DNA of 64,000 bases, from positions 279,379 through 343,378 of the forward strand of contig JBBHKE010002092.1 of NCBI GenBank assembly GCA_037447655.1. The letters are read 5' to 3'. Below are positions 37,501-46,697 of this stretch, piece after piece. The DNA is from Zygnema cylindricum. Lineage: Eukaryota > Streptophyta > Zygnematophyceae > Zygnematales > Zygnemataceae. Both the position numbers and the translations under genes were made by a program. How positions within the stretch are numbered: the stretch's first letter is position 1; each line of letters starts with the position of its first letter. The notes beneath the pieces were generated by a model. That model had not been told where the DNA came from. It did not search any database and worked only from the letters and a program-made list of their open reading frames with translations.

Positions 37501-38187
37501 CGAATTTGTACTCGCCGAATTCAAAATAACACTATTCTGTACGCTTGAGTCCTCCAATTCCTCTGACTTTTTGTTCTTTTTCGTTCCCTTTTTCTTCCCA
37601 GTAAAACTAATCACCTCATCCTCTTCCTCCGCCTCTTTAGAATCCATGGCGATTCCGAACTCTTCATCGAAACCATCACTTTTCTTCCCCTTCGTCTTAC
37701 CTGTAATACTTACAACCTTCTCCTCCTTCTCCTCCTCCTCCGCCTTCTCCTCAGGCTCCGCAAGAATGTCAAAAATCATAGAGCTACTTTTATTCTTAGT
37801 ATTCTTTCCTTTATTTCCCTTCTTTTTTCCTGTAAATCTTAACTCTTCTTCCCCATCCTCTTTAGAATCCACATCAATATCAAATTCCTTATCAAAACCA
37901 TCATTTTTCTTTCCCTTGTTCTTCCCTTTCATGCTTACCACCTCCTCCTCCTCCTCCTCCTTGTTATCCACACTAATTTCATAGTTTTCCGACTTTTTGT
38001 TTTTTTTTTGTGGCTTTTTCTTGCCTGAAAATTTGATCACCCCCTCCTCCTCCTCCTTCTCCTTCTCCTTCTCCTTCTCCTTCACCTCCTCCTCCCCCTC
38101 CTCATTGGCATCCGCAACAACTCCAAATTCTTCATCAAAATAATCGTTTTTTTTTCCCTTTTTCTTACCTGCCATGCTTACCACCAC
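30914..38187 (-). CDS. eIF5B: Translation initiation factor eIF5B, 5' part of gene
   Basis: eIF5B is the ribosome-dependent GTPase that joins the 60S subunit to the 48S complex in the cytoplasm. Seven exons are supported: 38187-35627, 35102-35004, 34641-34541, 33889-33799, 33219-33109, 32383-32318 and 30973-30914. The first encodes the lysine- and glutamate-rich N-terminal region and most of the G domain: GHVDTGKT (G1), GGITQQIGA (switch I), DTPGHES (G3), and NK of NKVD (G4), which is split by the first intron. Later exons give [21 protein letters not shown] (G5), GEGIPD and the start of domain II. All phases fit once a GC-AG intron is allowed. The N-terminal exon and all exons after [11 protein letters not shown] (rest of domain II, III, IV) were not found. 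A 1-nt frameshift lies near 36821. It may be a real gene with a very long intron, or a truncated copy. Confidence 0.93.
31449..31676. repeat. (TA)n microsatellite in eIF5B intron 6
   Basis: About 35 TA units grade into TATATACATA-type variants. Open frames rich in Tyr and Ile on both strands are artefacts. Confidence 0.97.
32060..32180. repeat. Poly(A) runs with short direct repeat, eIF5B intron 6
   Basis: Four A-tracts of 9-19 bases alternate with GGG or ATATTT(G/A)TGAACA(A/G)(A/T)GGAG. The last phrase occurs twice, so it is a small tandem duplication of an A-rich unit. Confidence 0.8.
32318..32383 (-). CDS. eIF5B: eIF5B exon 6 (domain II)
   Basis: 22 codons, [20 protein letters not shown] then VM, between acceptor TATACAG and donor ATG/GTATGT. 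It continues exon 5 exactly as in other plant eIF5B proteins. Confidence 0.93.
33109..33219 (-). CDS. eIF5B: eIF5B exon 5 (domain II start)
   Basis: 37 codons encode [20 protein letters not shown] and [17 protein letters not shown], typical of the eIF5B/IF2 beta-barrel. Acceptor TTGCAG, donor CAG/GTAAGC, both phase 0. Confidence 0.94.
33799..33889 (-). CDS. eIF5B: eIF5B exon 4 (end of G domain)
   Basis: Acceptor AATACAG, then [19 protein letters not shown] and [11 protein letters not shown]; donor CAG/GTAATT. One base completes a split codon with exon 3, then 30 codons follow. Confidence 0.92.
33920..34190. repeat. Degenerate tandem repeat, about 30 bp, in eIF5B intron 3
   Basis: About eight variants of AATAAGCGAAT(C)GAAAGTTTC recur at 25-35-bp steps. 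They lie in the intron upstream of exon 4 on the minus strand. Confidence 0.7.
34541..34641 (-). CDS. eIF5B: eIF5B exon 3 (G5 region)
   Basis: It encodes [20 protein letters not shown] and IVPTSAI. Acceptor is GAACAG. The donor that keeps frame with the next exon is AA/GCAAGTG, a GC-type donor; the nearby GT in GCAAGT would put the next exon out of frame. Confidence 0.85.
34640..34890. repeat. Degenerate tandem repeat, about 65 bp, in eIF5B intron 2
   Basis: Four imperfect units contain (A/T)TTCC(A/T)G(G/A)AA, AGGTTATCAAAAT and GAGTTA...AGTCA in order. The array sits directly beside exon 3. Confidence 0.7.
35004..35102 (-). CDS. eIF5B: eIF5B exon 2 (after NK of the G4 motif)
   Basis: Acceptor TTTATAG precedes [18 protein letters not shown], nearly identical to the plant protein. 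The exon closes at ACA/GTCATT, a weak donor chosen because only phase 0 fits the next exon. The join is three residues shorter than in Arabidopsis, so the donor could be mis-set. Confidence 0.85.
35627..38187 (-). CDS. eIF5B: eIF5B large exon (N-terminal region and G domain)
   Basis: It probably begins at an acceptor (CTCTTAGCAG, then GTGGTGGTAAGCATGGC), not at a start codon. The first residues [20 protein letters not shown] match two later internal repeats, [12 protein letters not shown] and [12 protein letters not shown], so the ATG at 38175 is likely an internal Met. Three to four such (V)SxxGKKKG acidic repeats lie in the first 250 residues, as in Arabidopsis eIF5[10 protein letters not shown] and a charged helix follow. 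Near 36821-36825 the frame shifts by one; the reading resumes at [15 protein letters not shown]. It ends with donor AACAAG/GTGACT. Poly-Glu is encoded by a TCC repeat at about 36428-36457. Confidence 0.9.
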
Positions 38188-38355
38188 CTGCTAAGAGACA
38201 GTAGACGTTATAAAAAAATTGGCATGTAATGAAAGAGGCGAATAGTAAATATGCCGATGCTCCGATGAGCTTGAAAATAAGAGAAGGGCAAAAGTCAAAA
38301 CTTAGGGTTCATGAGGTTTATACTTCGCTTGCTGCATGGGTACTAAAAATCTCTA

Positions 38356-38921
38356 CAGTACACCGCCAATCGCTATTAGCGTAGTGTACGCTAATTCCGT
38401 CCCGCTTTTTTTTTTTTTTAATTCTCCATTAGCGTAGTTCATTCTATTTTTTTCTTTACTCTATTTAGGGTTAATTTTTTAGTACCTTACAAAATGGAAG
38501 TACGCCATCAGTTAATTAGTGTGGTGTACGAAAAGGGTCAGACCGTACAAAATTGTACCGTTTTAACTGAAAAAGTATAATTAATGAGTTTTGGTATCAC
38601 GGATGCATGAGAATGTGCGCTCTAAAAATGGGGTTTTAATCGGGTTGTCAAATATCACGTTCGCACATATTCGTCCAGCAACCACGTTTCGATTGTGTGA
38701 ACGTACGATTTGTGTACGATTTGTCAGATTTTGTACGAATACCTATATTAGTGTAAGCATGTTTACGACCGACATTTATTTTTTTCAAAGACCCAAATTA
38801 TAATTATTAAACAATTAGAATGTATGTTTTTTTTCAAAATTTTCAAATTCTTAATTAGCGTAAACCACGGTAATTTTTCATGTACGCTAAAGAAACTTCT
38901 ACGCTAATAGCATTGGCGGTG
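38356..38921 (+). mobile_element. CAGT-ended TA MITE, copy 1 (566 bp plus end)
   Basis: TA then CAGTACACCGCCAATCGC...ATTGGCGGTG then TA. The expected last bases CTG are replaced by the start of copy 2. Internal landmarks are ATTCCGTCCCGC, CAGACCGTACAAAAT and GTACGATTTGTCAG. Confidence 0.85.
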
Positions 38922-38923
38922 TA

Positions 38924-39468
38924 CAGTACACCGCCAATCGTTATTAGCGTTGTGTACGCTAATTCCGTCCCGCTTTTTTTTTTTTTTATTCTCCATTAGT
39001 GTAGTTCATTCTATTTTTTTCTTTATTCTATTTAGGGTTATTTTCAGTACGTTGTCCCTTAAATAGAGTGGTGTACGGTCAGTGCCAGACCGTACATAAA
39101 TGTACCTTTTTAAGTTAAAAAATACAATAAATTAGTTTTAGTAACCGCGGACGCATGAGAATGTGCGTTCTAAAAAGGAAAAAAAACCAGGTCGTAAAAA
39201 ATCCTGCTCGCACATATTCGTCCGACAGCCGCGTTTCGACTGTGTGAATGTACGATTTGTGTACGATTTGTCAGATTTTGTACGTAGACCTATATTAGTG
39301 TAAGCATGTTTAAGACCGACATTTTTTTTTTCAAAGATCCAAATTACCATAACCAAACAATTAGAATGTATGATTTTTTCCAAAATTTCCAAATTCTTAA
39401 ATAGCGTACACCACGGTAATTATTTTTATACGCTAAAAAAACTTACACGCTAATAACGATTGGCGGTG
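38924..39468 (+). mobile_element. CAGT-ended TA MITE, copy 2
   Basis: It begins CAGTACACCGCCAATCGTTATTAGCG at the TA that ends copy 1 and closes CGATTGGCGGTG before TA. Order and orientation match copy 1 throughout, so the two are direct repeats with a shared TA. Confidence 0.85.
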
Positions 39469-39470
39469 TA

Positions 39471-39698
39471 CAGTACACCGCGAATCGTAATTAGAGTAAA
39501 TTACTCTAATTCGGTCGCTCGAAATTTCGACTCTATCACATGAAATAGAGTAAATGATTCTAATTTTTTCATTATTCTATTTGCGGTAAAGTTTAATTAG
39601 CGTTTTTAATTCTAATATAGGTTCGTGTTAAATAGTGTGGAGTATGGACGACCTCCGACCGTGCAAATTTGTACTTTATTAAGTAAAAAGGTGTACTG
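39471..39698 (+). mobile_element. CAGT-ended TA MITE, copy 3, other subtype, partial
   Basis: It begins CAGTACACCGCGAATCGTAATTAGAG at the TA that ends copy 2. Its body is the reverse complement of part of 26336-26834. It stops after about 220 bp at GTGTACTG-TA, so its right half is missing. Confidence 0.75.
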
Positions 39699-40264
39699 TA
39701 GCTGTGGCTATTTTCCCCTTGGGTTCGTTTCATAGATGTTCACGGCGTTTAGTGCGAACAATCTAATCGCGACGAATTATACGTAACAAACGCATTGAAC
39801 CTTTTGAAAAAGTCGTAAAAATCGTTAATGAATTTTCCTCCGTATTATTCCGTGTATGTAAACAAAAATGTGTTTTACATATACCGCATTTCTACGTTTT
39901 CCATTAAATGAGCGCTATTAAATTTCATATTTTATATATATATTACACTCCATATATGTATCGGAAACTCTTCATAGACTGGTAACGAACAAACGCAAAA
40001 GAGGTTAGATGCTAAATGCGTAAATTCAGGTTTAAATCTAGTAAGACCCGTCTGTCTGAAACTATCTGGCAGGCAGCCATGGCCGCATTCTCTCTCTATC
40101 TCTAAAACAGCATACTCCTGCACAGAAAAATAAAGTACAGACCATGTACAAATGACATTTTTCACATTCAGCACTGCGCGACCAAAAAAAATAAAATAAT
40201 CAAAAAAATTACAATCACATTAATCCAAAAACAGAAATACATATCTTTCATCTATCTCTACTGT
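39699..40264. other. No gene recognised
   Basis: AT-rich sequence with a short TA repeat at about 39931-39950. No frame has family features. Confidence 0.5.
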
Positions 40265-40575
40265 AAATCTTCTTACCCTACATTGAAGTCCCTAATGTCT
40301 TTAGCCAAATTATTTTTCCCTTTCCTCCCCTTCCTCGTCTTCCCATGCTATTATGTCTCTTCAAAGCTGACACCCTTAGCCATATTTATTAAAAATACAT
40401 ATATATATATATCTCTCATTTATCGTTACCATAGATCATCTTCCCCTACGTCAAAGTCCACCATGTCTTCATCCGAATCCTCTTCCCTTACCTCCCCTTC
40501 CTCTTCTTCCCATGCCACCATGTCCTCTTCATAGCTAACATCCTTAGTATTATTTAACAGTCTAACATTAGTGAA
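40265..40575. repeat. Direct duplication of the hAT C-terminal tail
   Basis: The stretch 40270-40400 repeats 40440-40570: CC(A/T)CATTGAAGTCC/CTACGTCAAAGTCC, CTTCC(C)ATGC...ATGTC(C)TCTTC, and AGCT(G/A)ACA(C)CCTTAG match in order. The copy encodes the acidic tail of the transposase on the minus strand. A (TA)n run separates the copies. Confidence 0.75.
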
Positions 40576-41906
40576 GACCCATACCAGATCATTAACCCCT
40601 TTAGACGTTAATCTATTTCTCTTCTTAGAGTGAATAAGGTCATATGTTAACCAATTCCGCTCACATGAGCTAGCAGCTGAGCACTGGGCAAGTATTTTTA
40701 CTGCCACCTTCTGCAAGATAGGGGTGGAAGACCCAAACTCTTGTCACCATTTCCACGATGGCATCTTCCTTGCACACGATTTTTTAATTTCCCTACCATA
40801 AAGTCACTCAAAACCTCTATATTTTGACAACTGGATGCATGCATCTTCTTGCTCCTCCATATTTGGAAGCATCCTCTCCAACATTGTTTGAAAACCTTCC
40901 ATAATTGTCGAGTTTGCACGTTGCACACATGCGTTGCTTTGGAACTTCGGATCGAGTACAAAGTCGGCCGCGTAAATGGGGCTATGCGTCATTTTCCACC
41001 TCGCCACCCAAGATGTCTTCAACTCTTCCAAAATCTGCATGCCCTCACGAATATTATCTCCTCCCGCGGCGGCTAAATTTTCGAAAAAATGTCCAATAGC
41101 GTAAAAACCGTGGTAAACCTTCCCCACATTCGGGCCACCTCTGTCGGATTCCTCATTAACCGCACCATAGGTTCTAAAATTGACACAGCCTTTGTCACTC
41201 TAACCCATAACTCCGTGCTCAAAAAGTAACACCTAATTTAAGCTCCCTCTGTCTTGTACATAGGTTTGCCCACCCATTCGTTGAATTTGTCATCAAACAT
41301 CAAACGCTCCATGCTCATAATGTAACACCTAATTTTAGCTCCCCTTGTCTTGGACATGGTTTGCCCACCCATTCCTTGAATTTGTCATCAAACATCAAGC
41401 ACTCCAGACTCGCTTTCAAGTTTAATAACCTTTGGAGCATAATAATATTGGTAGCAAACCTAGTCTCTCCAGGTTTTAGAAGCCGAAAAGGAGAAATTTT
41501 ATTGAACATGGCTACACTCATACTATGATTAGTGATGAATTTTATAAATTCTTTTGCCTCTCGAATAGGTTTGGAGATAAATGTCAACTTTCTCCAATCT
41601 TCCAACATCAAGTCCAGTATATGTGCAGCGCATGGCGTCCATGTGATAGAAGGGTGCTTTTCCACGAGCAACGAGGCTACAACCTTGTTCACCGGGGCAA
41701 AATTGGTCACAATCTGCACCACATTCTCCACCCCTACTGCAAGTACTCTTTTTTCTAGCACCTTAAAAATTTATTCGACGTCCTTAATTTTCCCACTCGT
41801 GTCTTCTACCGTCAAGAACATGTCACCTTTCGAGGTGACAACTATAAAATATAGAAGAGGTCTATCATCAACTGTTGTCCATCCGTCTGATGTAATCGTG
41901 GCACCA
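40428..41906 (-). pseudogene. hAT transposase, central and C-terminal part
   Basis: On the minus strand from 41906 the reading gives GATITSDGWTTVDDRPLLYF (DUF659-type region), the catalytic-domain segments KHPSITWTPCAAHILDLML and KPGETRFATNIIMLQRLL, then AADFVLDPKF, and the hAT dimerisation region with SAASSCERNWLTYDLIHSKK and NRLT. An acidic tail (EEDSDEDMVDFDV) follows. Frames change and stops occur at least three times (about 41762, 41220, 40800), so it is dead. Its N-terminal half lies at 43367-43939 on the opposite strand. A local duplication at 41215-41400 repeats about 100 bp of the coding sequence. Confidence 0.9.
41215..41400. repeat. About 100-bp direct duplication inside the hAT gene
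   Basis: GTAACACCTAATTT(A/T)AGCTCCC, GTTTGCCCACCCATTC and TTGAATTTGTCATCAAACATC occur twice, at about 41228 and 41328. The duplication disrupts the transposase frame. Confidence 0.88.
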
Positions 41907-42380
41907 GAGTGATGCCAGTTATGGGGATGCACCTATGAGAAGATGCACTTCTAGATATGTTATGTATGTGGGGGAAGGTGCTTGCTGTTCGAGCAGTAAG
42001 CAACAAAAGGTGGTTGCTTAGTCTACTATGGAGGCTGAGTATATGACCTCTTGTTCTACTGTAAAGGAATTAATGTGGGTCAAGTCATTATTGCAAGAAC
42101 TCGGGTATATGAAGGTGCATGAAGTCTTTTGCGATAATCAAGCTGCAATTGCAAGTGTAGCCAACCCAAGACATCATTTCAAAGCTAAATATATGGACAT
42201 AAAATTGAGCTTTGTGAGAGAAAAAGTTGAAAATAGAACTTTGAATCTTGTGTATAGACGTGATGAAGAAATGGTGGCTGACATGATGACCAAACTTGTG
42301 CCCTCTCCTAAACTAAAGTATTGTAGGGAAAAATGTGGGTTGTAAAAAAAAAAAAAAACTAGACTAGAAATTAACGGGAG
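41907..42380 (+). pseudogene. Copia RNase H end (D), inverted duplicate of G
   Basis: Starting abruptly at GAGTGATGCCAG, the reading gives SDASYG, QSTMEAEYM-like, FCDNQAAIASVANP and MVADMMTKLVPSPK, then the purine tract before an LTR. It is nearly identical to the minus-strand copy at about 44441-44914, including the 13-15 A run after the last codons. It is one arm of an inverted repeat (41907-42882 and 43941-44914). Confidence 0.92.
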
Positions 42381-43366
42381 TGTTGAAAATAAGTATTTTG
42401 TAGGTCTAAATTAGATAAAAAGTGAAGAGAGCGCAAACAGTCTGTCTCCACCTCTCTCTCTCCATCCCCCATTCTTTTTATAGTCATTGAAGGAGAGAGA
42501 GAGAGAGAGTAGTGGAGCCATGGCTGCCTCAGCTCCACTTGTGCAAGTGTAAAGAGTGATCTAAGTCACTCTCAACAAAAGGTGTAGTCCGGCAGGACTC
42601 GAACCCCTGACCGGTAGAGCATGGCGTAGCCGTTAGCTGTAATCGGTCTGTCGTAGAAGTTTGCTAGAGTATATAGGGTTTGATAAATAATTTAACAATG
42701 TTATGGTAGTTATTCCGATTAACGAAAATACAAAAATAAGTACATGGAGCGGATTAAATACAGTACGAATATGATTCCGCACGAAACAAATGAATCAGAC
42801 ATTTGTTTCGACGGTTGAGATCAAATAAGAAATTATATCCGACGGCGCACGTCATCGTTGGGATCTCGGAATTGGTCACTTTGGCATTTAGTGACGTGCT
42901 ATGACCTAGCCCCACCTGGAGAGAAAACATTCGGTCGCGGGAATTCCGAGCAACGCACGGAGGAGTGAAAAGTGGACACGCGTCCGTTTAATAGCCTTGT
43001 CGTACATAGGCCGTACAAAAGGTACACCGACAGTAGTACTTTTTGGTACGGTTGAGTATTCTAATTGCTCCGAACTTCAGTAGATAAGATTTATTAGAGG
43101 GAATCAAGACTTAGTAAATTTTGGTAGGCAGTTACCTCTCTCTTTGAGAGTTTGTACAAATTGGCATTTTTACAGCCTCATAACTTATCGCTTGGTTGGG
43201 CGTTTTCATAGATTCTTTTTCATACAGACTCAATGGAATCCAGGCTCCACAGGGGTGCAGTCAGATTGTATGCTTGTCTTCTTAGGTAGTAGTGGTTGCC
43301 ATTGAAAGTAATAACTATTTAAAGGCTTCCTGAATTTTGTAGTCCAATGGAGGACACAGAATTGCA
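42381..43366 (+). mobile_element. Complete copia LTR (D/G type), plus orientation
   Basis: TGTTGAAAATAAG to GAATTGCA, 986 bp, following AATTAACGGGAG. It carries the antisense GGACTCGAACC at 42595-42605 and its gag start ATGGAGGACACAGAATTGCA at 43347-43366. The flank to the right is hAT coding sequence, not a PBS, so this acted as a 3' LTR. Confidence 0.9.
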
Positions 43367-43939
43367 AATTCTTTTTGCCAACCGATTATGCGTGTGTATT
43401 TATTGCAACTTCGATTATAATGCCCAAACAACCATGATCATAAATCATCATCTTAGAAATGTCAACAGTGGAGGGATTAGACCCTGTACAATGTGTCAAG
43501 ACAAGCTGAAGGAGGAGTTTAGTGCCTTAAAAAACCAAAAATCTGCCAATTCCTCTCAAAAATGCGTATTGTGCGACTTGGATGAACTCACCAGCAATTT
43601 TCCACCCTCTCCTCGTACCAAAGTAATAGCTGTGCAAACTAAGATAAAAAATGCATTTAACGACAATAATAAGAAAGAGGTAGAATTAGCATGGGCCACG
43701 AATTTCTTTGCCAATGGATTGCCGTTTAGACTTTTAGAGGATCCATATTTCAAGGCAGCGGTGAAGAAGACCAGTGATATAGGTGGATCTTACAAGTTAC
43801 CTATCCGTAGTGCAATGAGAAATCATCTTTTATTACAAACCAAGGATATGTGAAGAAAGATTTGACAAACTATGTGGAAACTATTTATGTCACTGGTGCC
43901 ACGATCACATCAGACGGATGGACAACAGTTGACGAATTC
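43347..43939 (+). pseudogene. Chimeric ORF: LTR gag start fused to hAT N-terminus
   Basis: The ATG and MEDTELQ come from the LTR; from residue 8 the 168-residue frame is hAT sequence. A BED-type zinc finger is seen at CVCIYC...HHLRN, followed by GGIRPCTMCQDKLKEEF. WATNFFANGLPFRLLEDPYF is the usual hAT segment after the finger. A stop at about 43853 is followed, in another frame, by TNYVETIYVTGATITSDGWT, which overlaps the start of the piece at 41906. It ends at the inversion breakpoint 43940. The LTR could in principle transcribe and translate it; whether it does is unknown. Confidence 0.85.
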
Positions 43940-44440
43940 TAAAGTGACCAATTCCGAGATCCCAACGATGACGTGCGCCGTCGGATAAAATTTTTTATTT
44001 GATCTCAACCGTCGAAACAAATGTCTGATTCATTTGTTTCGTGCGGAATCATATTCGTACTGTATTTAATCCGCTCCATGTACTTATGTTTATATTTTCG
44101 TTAATCGGAATAACTACCATAACATTGTTTAATTATTTATCAAACCCTATATACTCTAGCAAACTTCTACGACAGACCGATTACAGCTAACGGCTACGCC
44201 ATGCTCTACCGGTCAGGGGTTCGAGTCCTGCCGGACTACACCTTTTGTTGAGAGTGACTTAGATCACTCTTTACACCTGCACAAGTGGAGCTGAGGCAGC
44301 TATGGCTCCACTACTCTCTCTCTCTCTCCTTCAATGACTATAAAAAGAATGGGGGATGGAGAGAGAGAGGTGGAGACAGACTGTTTGCGCTCTCTTCACT
44401 TTTTATCTAATTTAGACCTACAAAATACTTATTTTCAACA
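43940..44440 (-). mobile_element. 3' LTR of element G, truncated at the inversion breakpoint
   Basis: From TGTTGAAAATAAG at 44440 it follows the D LTR base for base for 500 bp and stops at 43941, next to hAT sequence GACGAATTCT. The second half, including the gag start, is absent here but present in the D copy. Confidence 0.92.
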
Positions 44441-45577
44441 CTCCCGTTAATTTCTAGTCTAGTTTTTTTTTTTTTTTTCAACCCACATTTTTCCCTACAA
44501 TACTTTAGTTTAGGAGAGGGCACAAGTTTGGTCATCATGTCAGCCACCATTTCTTCATCACGTCTATACACAAGATTCAAAGTTCTATTTTCAACTTTTT
44601 CTCTCACAAAGCTCAATTTTATGTCCATATGTTTAGCTTTGAAATGATGTCTTGGATTGGCTACACTTGCAATTGCAGCTTGATTATCGCAAAAGACTTC
44701 ATGCACCTTCATATACCCGAGTTCTTGCAATAATGACTTGACCCACATTAATTCCTTTACAGTAGAACAAGAGGTCATATACTCAGCCTCCATAGTAGAC
44801 TAAGCAACCACCTTTTGTTGCTTAATGCTCGAACAGCAAGCACCTTCCCCCACATACATAACATATCTAGAAGTGCATCTTGTCATAGGTGCATCCCCAT
44901 AACTGGCATCACTCCAAGTGGTGATATCAGTGTGCTCCCCTCACAAATGCAACCATAACTCTCTAGTTCCAACCAGATATCTCATGACTCTTTTGGCTGC
45001 CTCCGAATCTCTTTTTCTATGATCGTAAAGACTCCTACTGAGGACTCCTACTGCTGCCGCTATGTTTGGTCTTGTACAGTTCATAAAGTAGATCAAGCTT
45101 CCTACGACCTGTTTGTAAGGAATATACTTCATAAACTCTCTCTCCTATGGACTCATCTAATCATCTAAGATTATCACTCCTTCTACACTCCCATCATTTA
45201 CTTTCGTCAAGTTCATGGGAGTGGTTCAACTGTTTGCTTTCTCCAACTGGAATTTCTCAAGCATATTTCCTATTGCGTCTTTCTAAGTGAGTCTAATGAT
45301 CTTTTTCCCCCTATCTCTTTCCATTTCGATTCCCAAAATATATTTTGCCTCTCCTAAATCCTTCATGTCAAATCTGCTTCTAAGATCTTTCTTTAACTAA
45401 TTGATCTTTTCCAAAGACTTACTTAACACCAGCAATCATCCACATAAATTGCAGTAAAAATCACACCATCCTCATCTTCAAACATATAGATAGAATGGTC
45501 AGAGCTGATCCGAATATATCCCAAACTAGTAAAAAACTCATCTAGTTTCTTATTCTACTGTCCGGGAGCCAACTTAA
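44441..45577 (-). pseudogene. Element G pol, 3' half (end of RT and RNase H)
   Basis: From the E insertion point the reading continues with the RT segment NKKLDEF, the YVDD region (degraded), YKQVVGSLIYFMNCTRPN and VLSRSL, then RNase H FCDNQAAIASVANP and MVADMMTKLVPSPK. Several stops interrupt it, including those in the region 45130-45420. Confidence 0.9.
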
Positions 45578-46697
45578 TGTAATTCTGTGACCTCCATTGG
45601 TACACAGAATGTTCAGCTTAGATGAAGCCTCTAGGATAATATTTACACTTTTGACTTTGGCAATTAATAAGTGTCACCCTGGCACGCAAAAACTTTTACC
45701 GACTACACCCCTGTGTAGCCTGGACTCCCTTGAGTCCGCTGCTAAAAGAATCACTGAATTTGCTCACCTGAAATTAAGTTATGGTTGTTCAAAGACATCG
45801 TATTTTATAAAGATGGCCTCTGGGAGAGAGGCCTTGCAAAATTTTGTCTAAGTCCTGAAAACCTCCTAACAGCTACTCTAAACCAATCAAAAATAAAGTA
45901 CTCTAATAATTGTACATACAAAGTACACAAGCAGCCGTACTTTATGTTCCTATATATTTTGCACCACTTCCGGTCTGCCACGTGGCTAATAGGTCAATGT
46001 CATTTTATCCCTTTCTCTTCTGGCATCCTATAGGATGATGCCACGTGTCATTTCCTTCCATTTCGCCGAGCTGCTCCTAGATAATTGTTCCGGCATACCG
46101 CACTCATGCGTGCCGTCCATTCTCTTTCTGGCGATCAATTTCAGCCGTTCGATCTGACGGCACGTCGAATAAATGTTGACCGTTGAAATTCCCAGGTCAA
46201 TGTTCCGTTTTGACCGTTGAATTTCAACGGTCAACATTCCGTGTTGACCGTCTGAAATTCCTTCGTCCTTTGCGAGCCGTCGATCGTGACATTTAATTTC
46301 GTCCGTCGAAATCAAATGTTGTTTCATTTCTTTCGTGCGGTACCACACGTTCCATGTTTCGTTTCGTTTTGTAAGTCGTTAAAATGAATATGTCGTTGTG
46401 TTGTTTCTAAATACTTATCAAATGCAATAAATGCATTGATTCATCAAGCCCTTATGGATAAGGCGGATGTCTAATTGTGCATCTTTGCCTGGAGGTCACA
46501 TGATCAAATCCTGTTGTCGCAACCTAATTTTAGTTTTGCAGGAGCCTTGTCTTCCTATCTTTTCACCTTCTCTTCTGCCTATCTTCTCATCTGTTTGAGG
46601 CACCCATGGCTGCCTGTCAATTCTCAGTGACTACGACAAGTATGAGAACAGTAGGATCCCAAAAAAAAGGTAGAATATAAAAAATCACTTTTCAACA
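45578..46697 (-). repeat. 3' LTR of element E
   Basis: TGTTGAAAAGTGATTTT to GTCACAGAATTACA. It is about 22 bp shorter than the 5' LTR, partly from small indels in the TGACC-rich region and the stretch near 46560. Confidence 0.94.
46174..46256. promoter_or_regulatory. Cluster of TTGAC(C) motifs (W-box-like) in E LTR
   Basis: In about 80 bp TTGACC or GGTCAA occurs five times, some as facing pairs (TTGACCGTTGAATTTCAACGGTCAA is a near-perfect palindrome at about 46210-46235). TTGAC is the core of the plant WRKY-binding W box. The 5' LTR has the same cluster at 51673-51747. Function is inferred only from the motif. Confidence 0.5.

Noticed and set aside
36264-37984. Ser- and Phe-rich plus-strand frames of 104-252 codons opposite eIF5B
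   Set aside because: Shadows of the Glu/Lys-rich eIF5B exon on the other strand.
38173-38175. ATG at 38175 as the eIF5B start codon
   Set aside because: It is the Met of a repeated VVSM-x-GK motif and is preceded by an acceptor-like TTAGCAG, so the exon is probably internal.
44160-44240. Possible tRNA gene on the plus strand with GGTTCGAGTCC
   Set aside because: No A box or cloverleaf could be built, and the same block sits in several LTRs. It is kept as an LTR feature.
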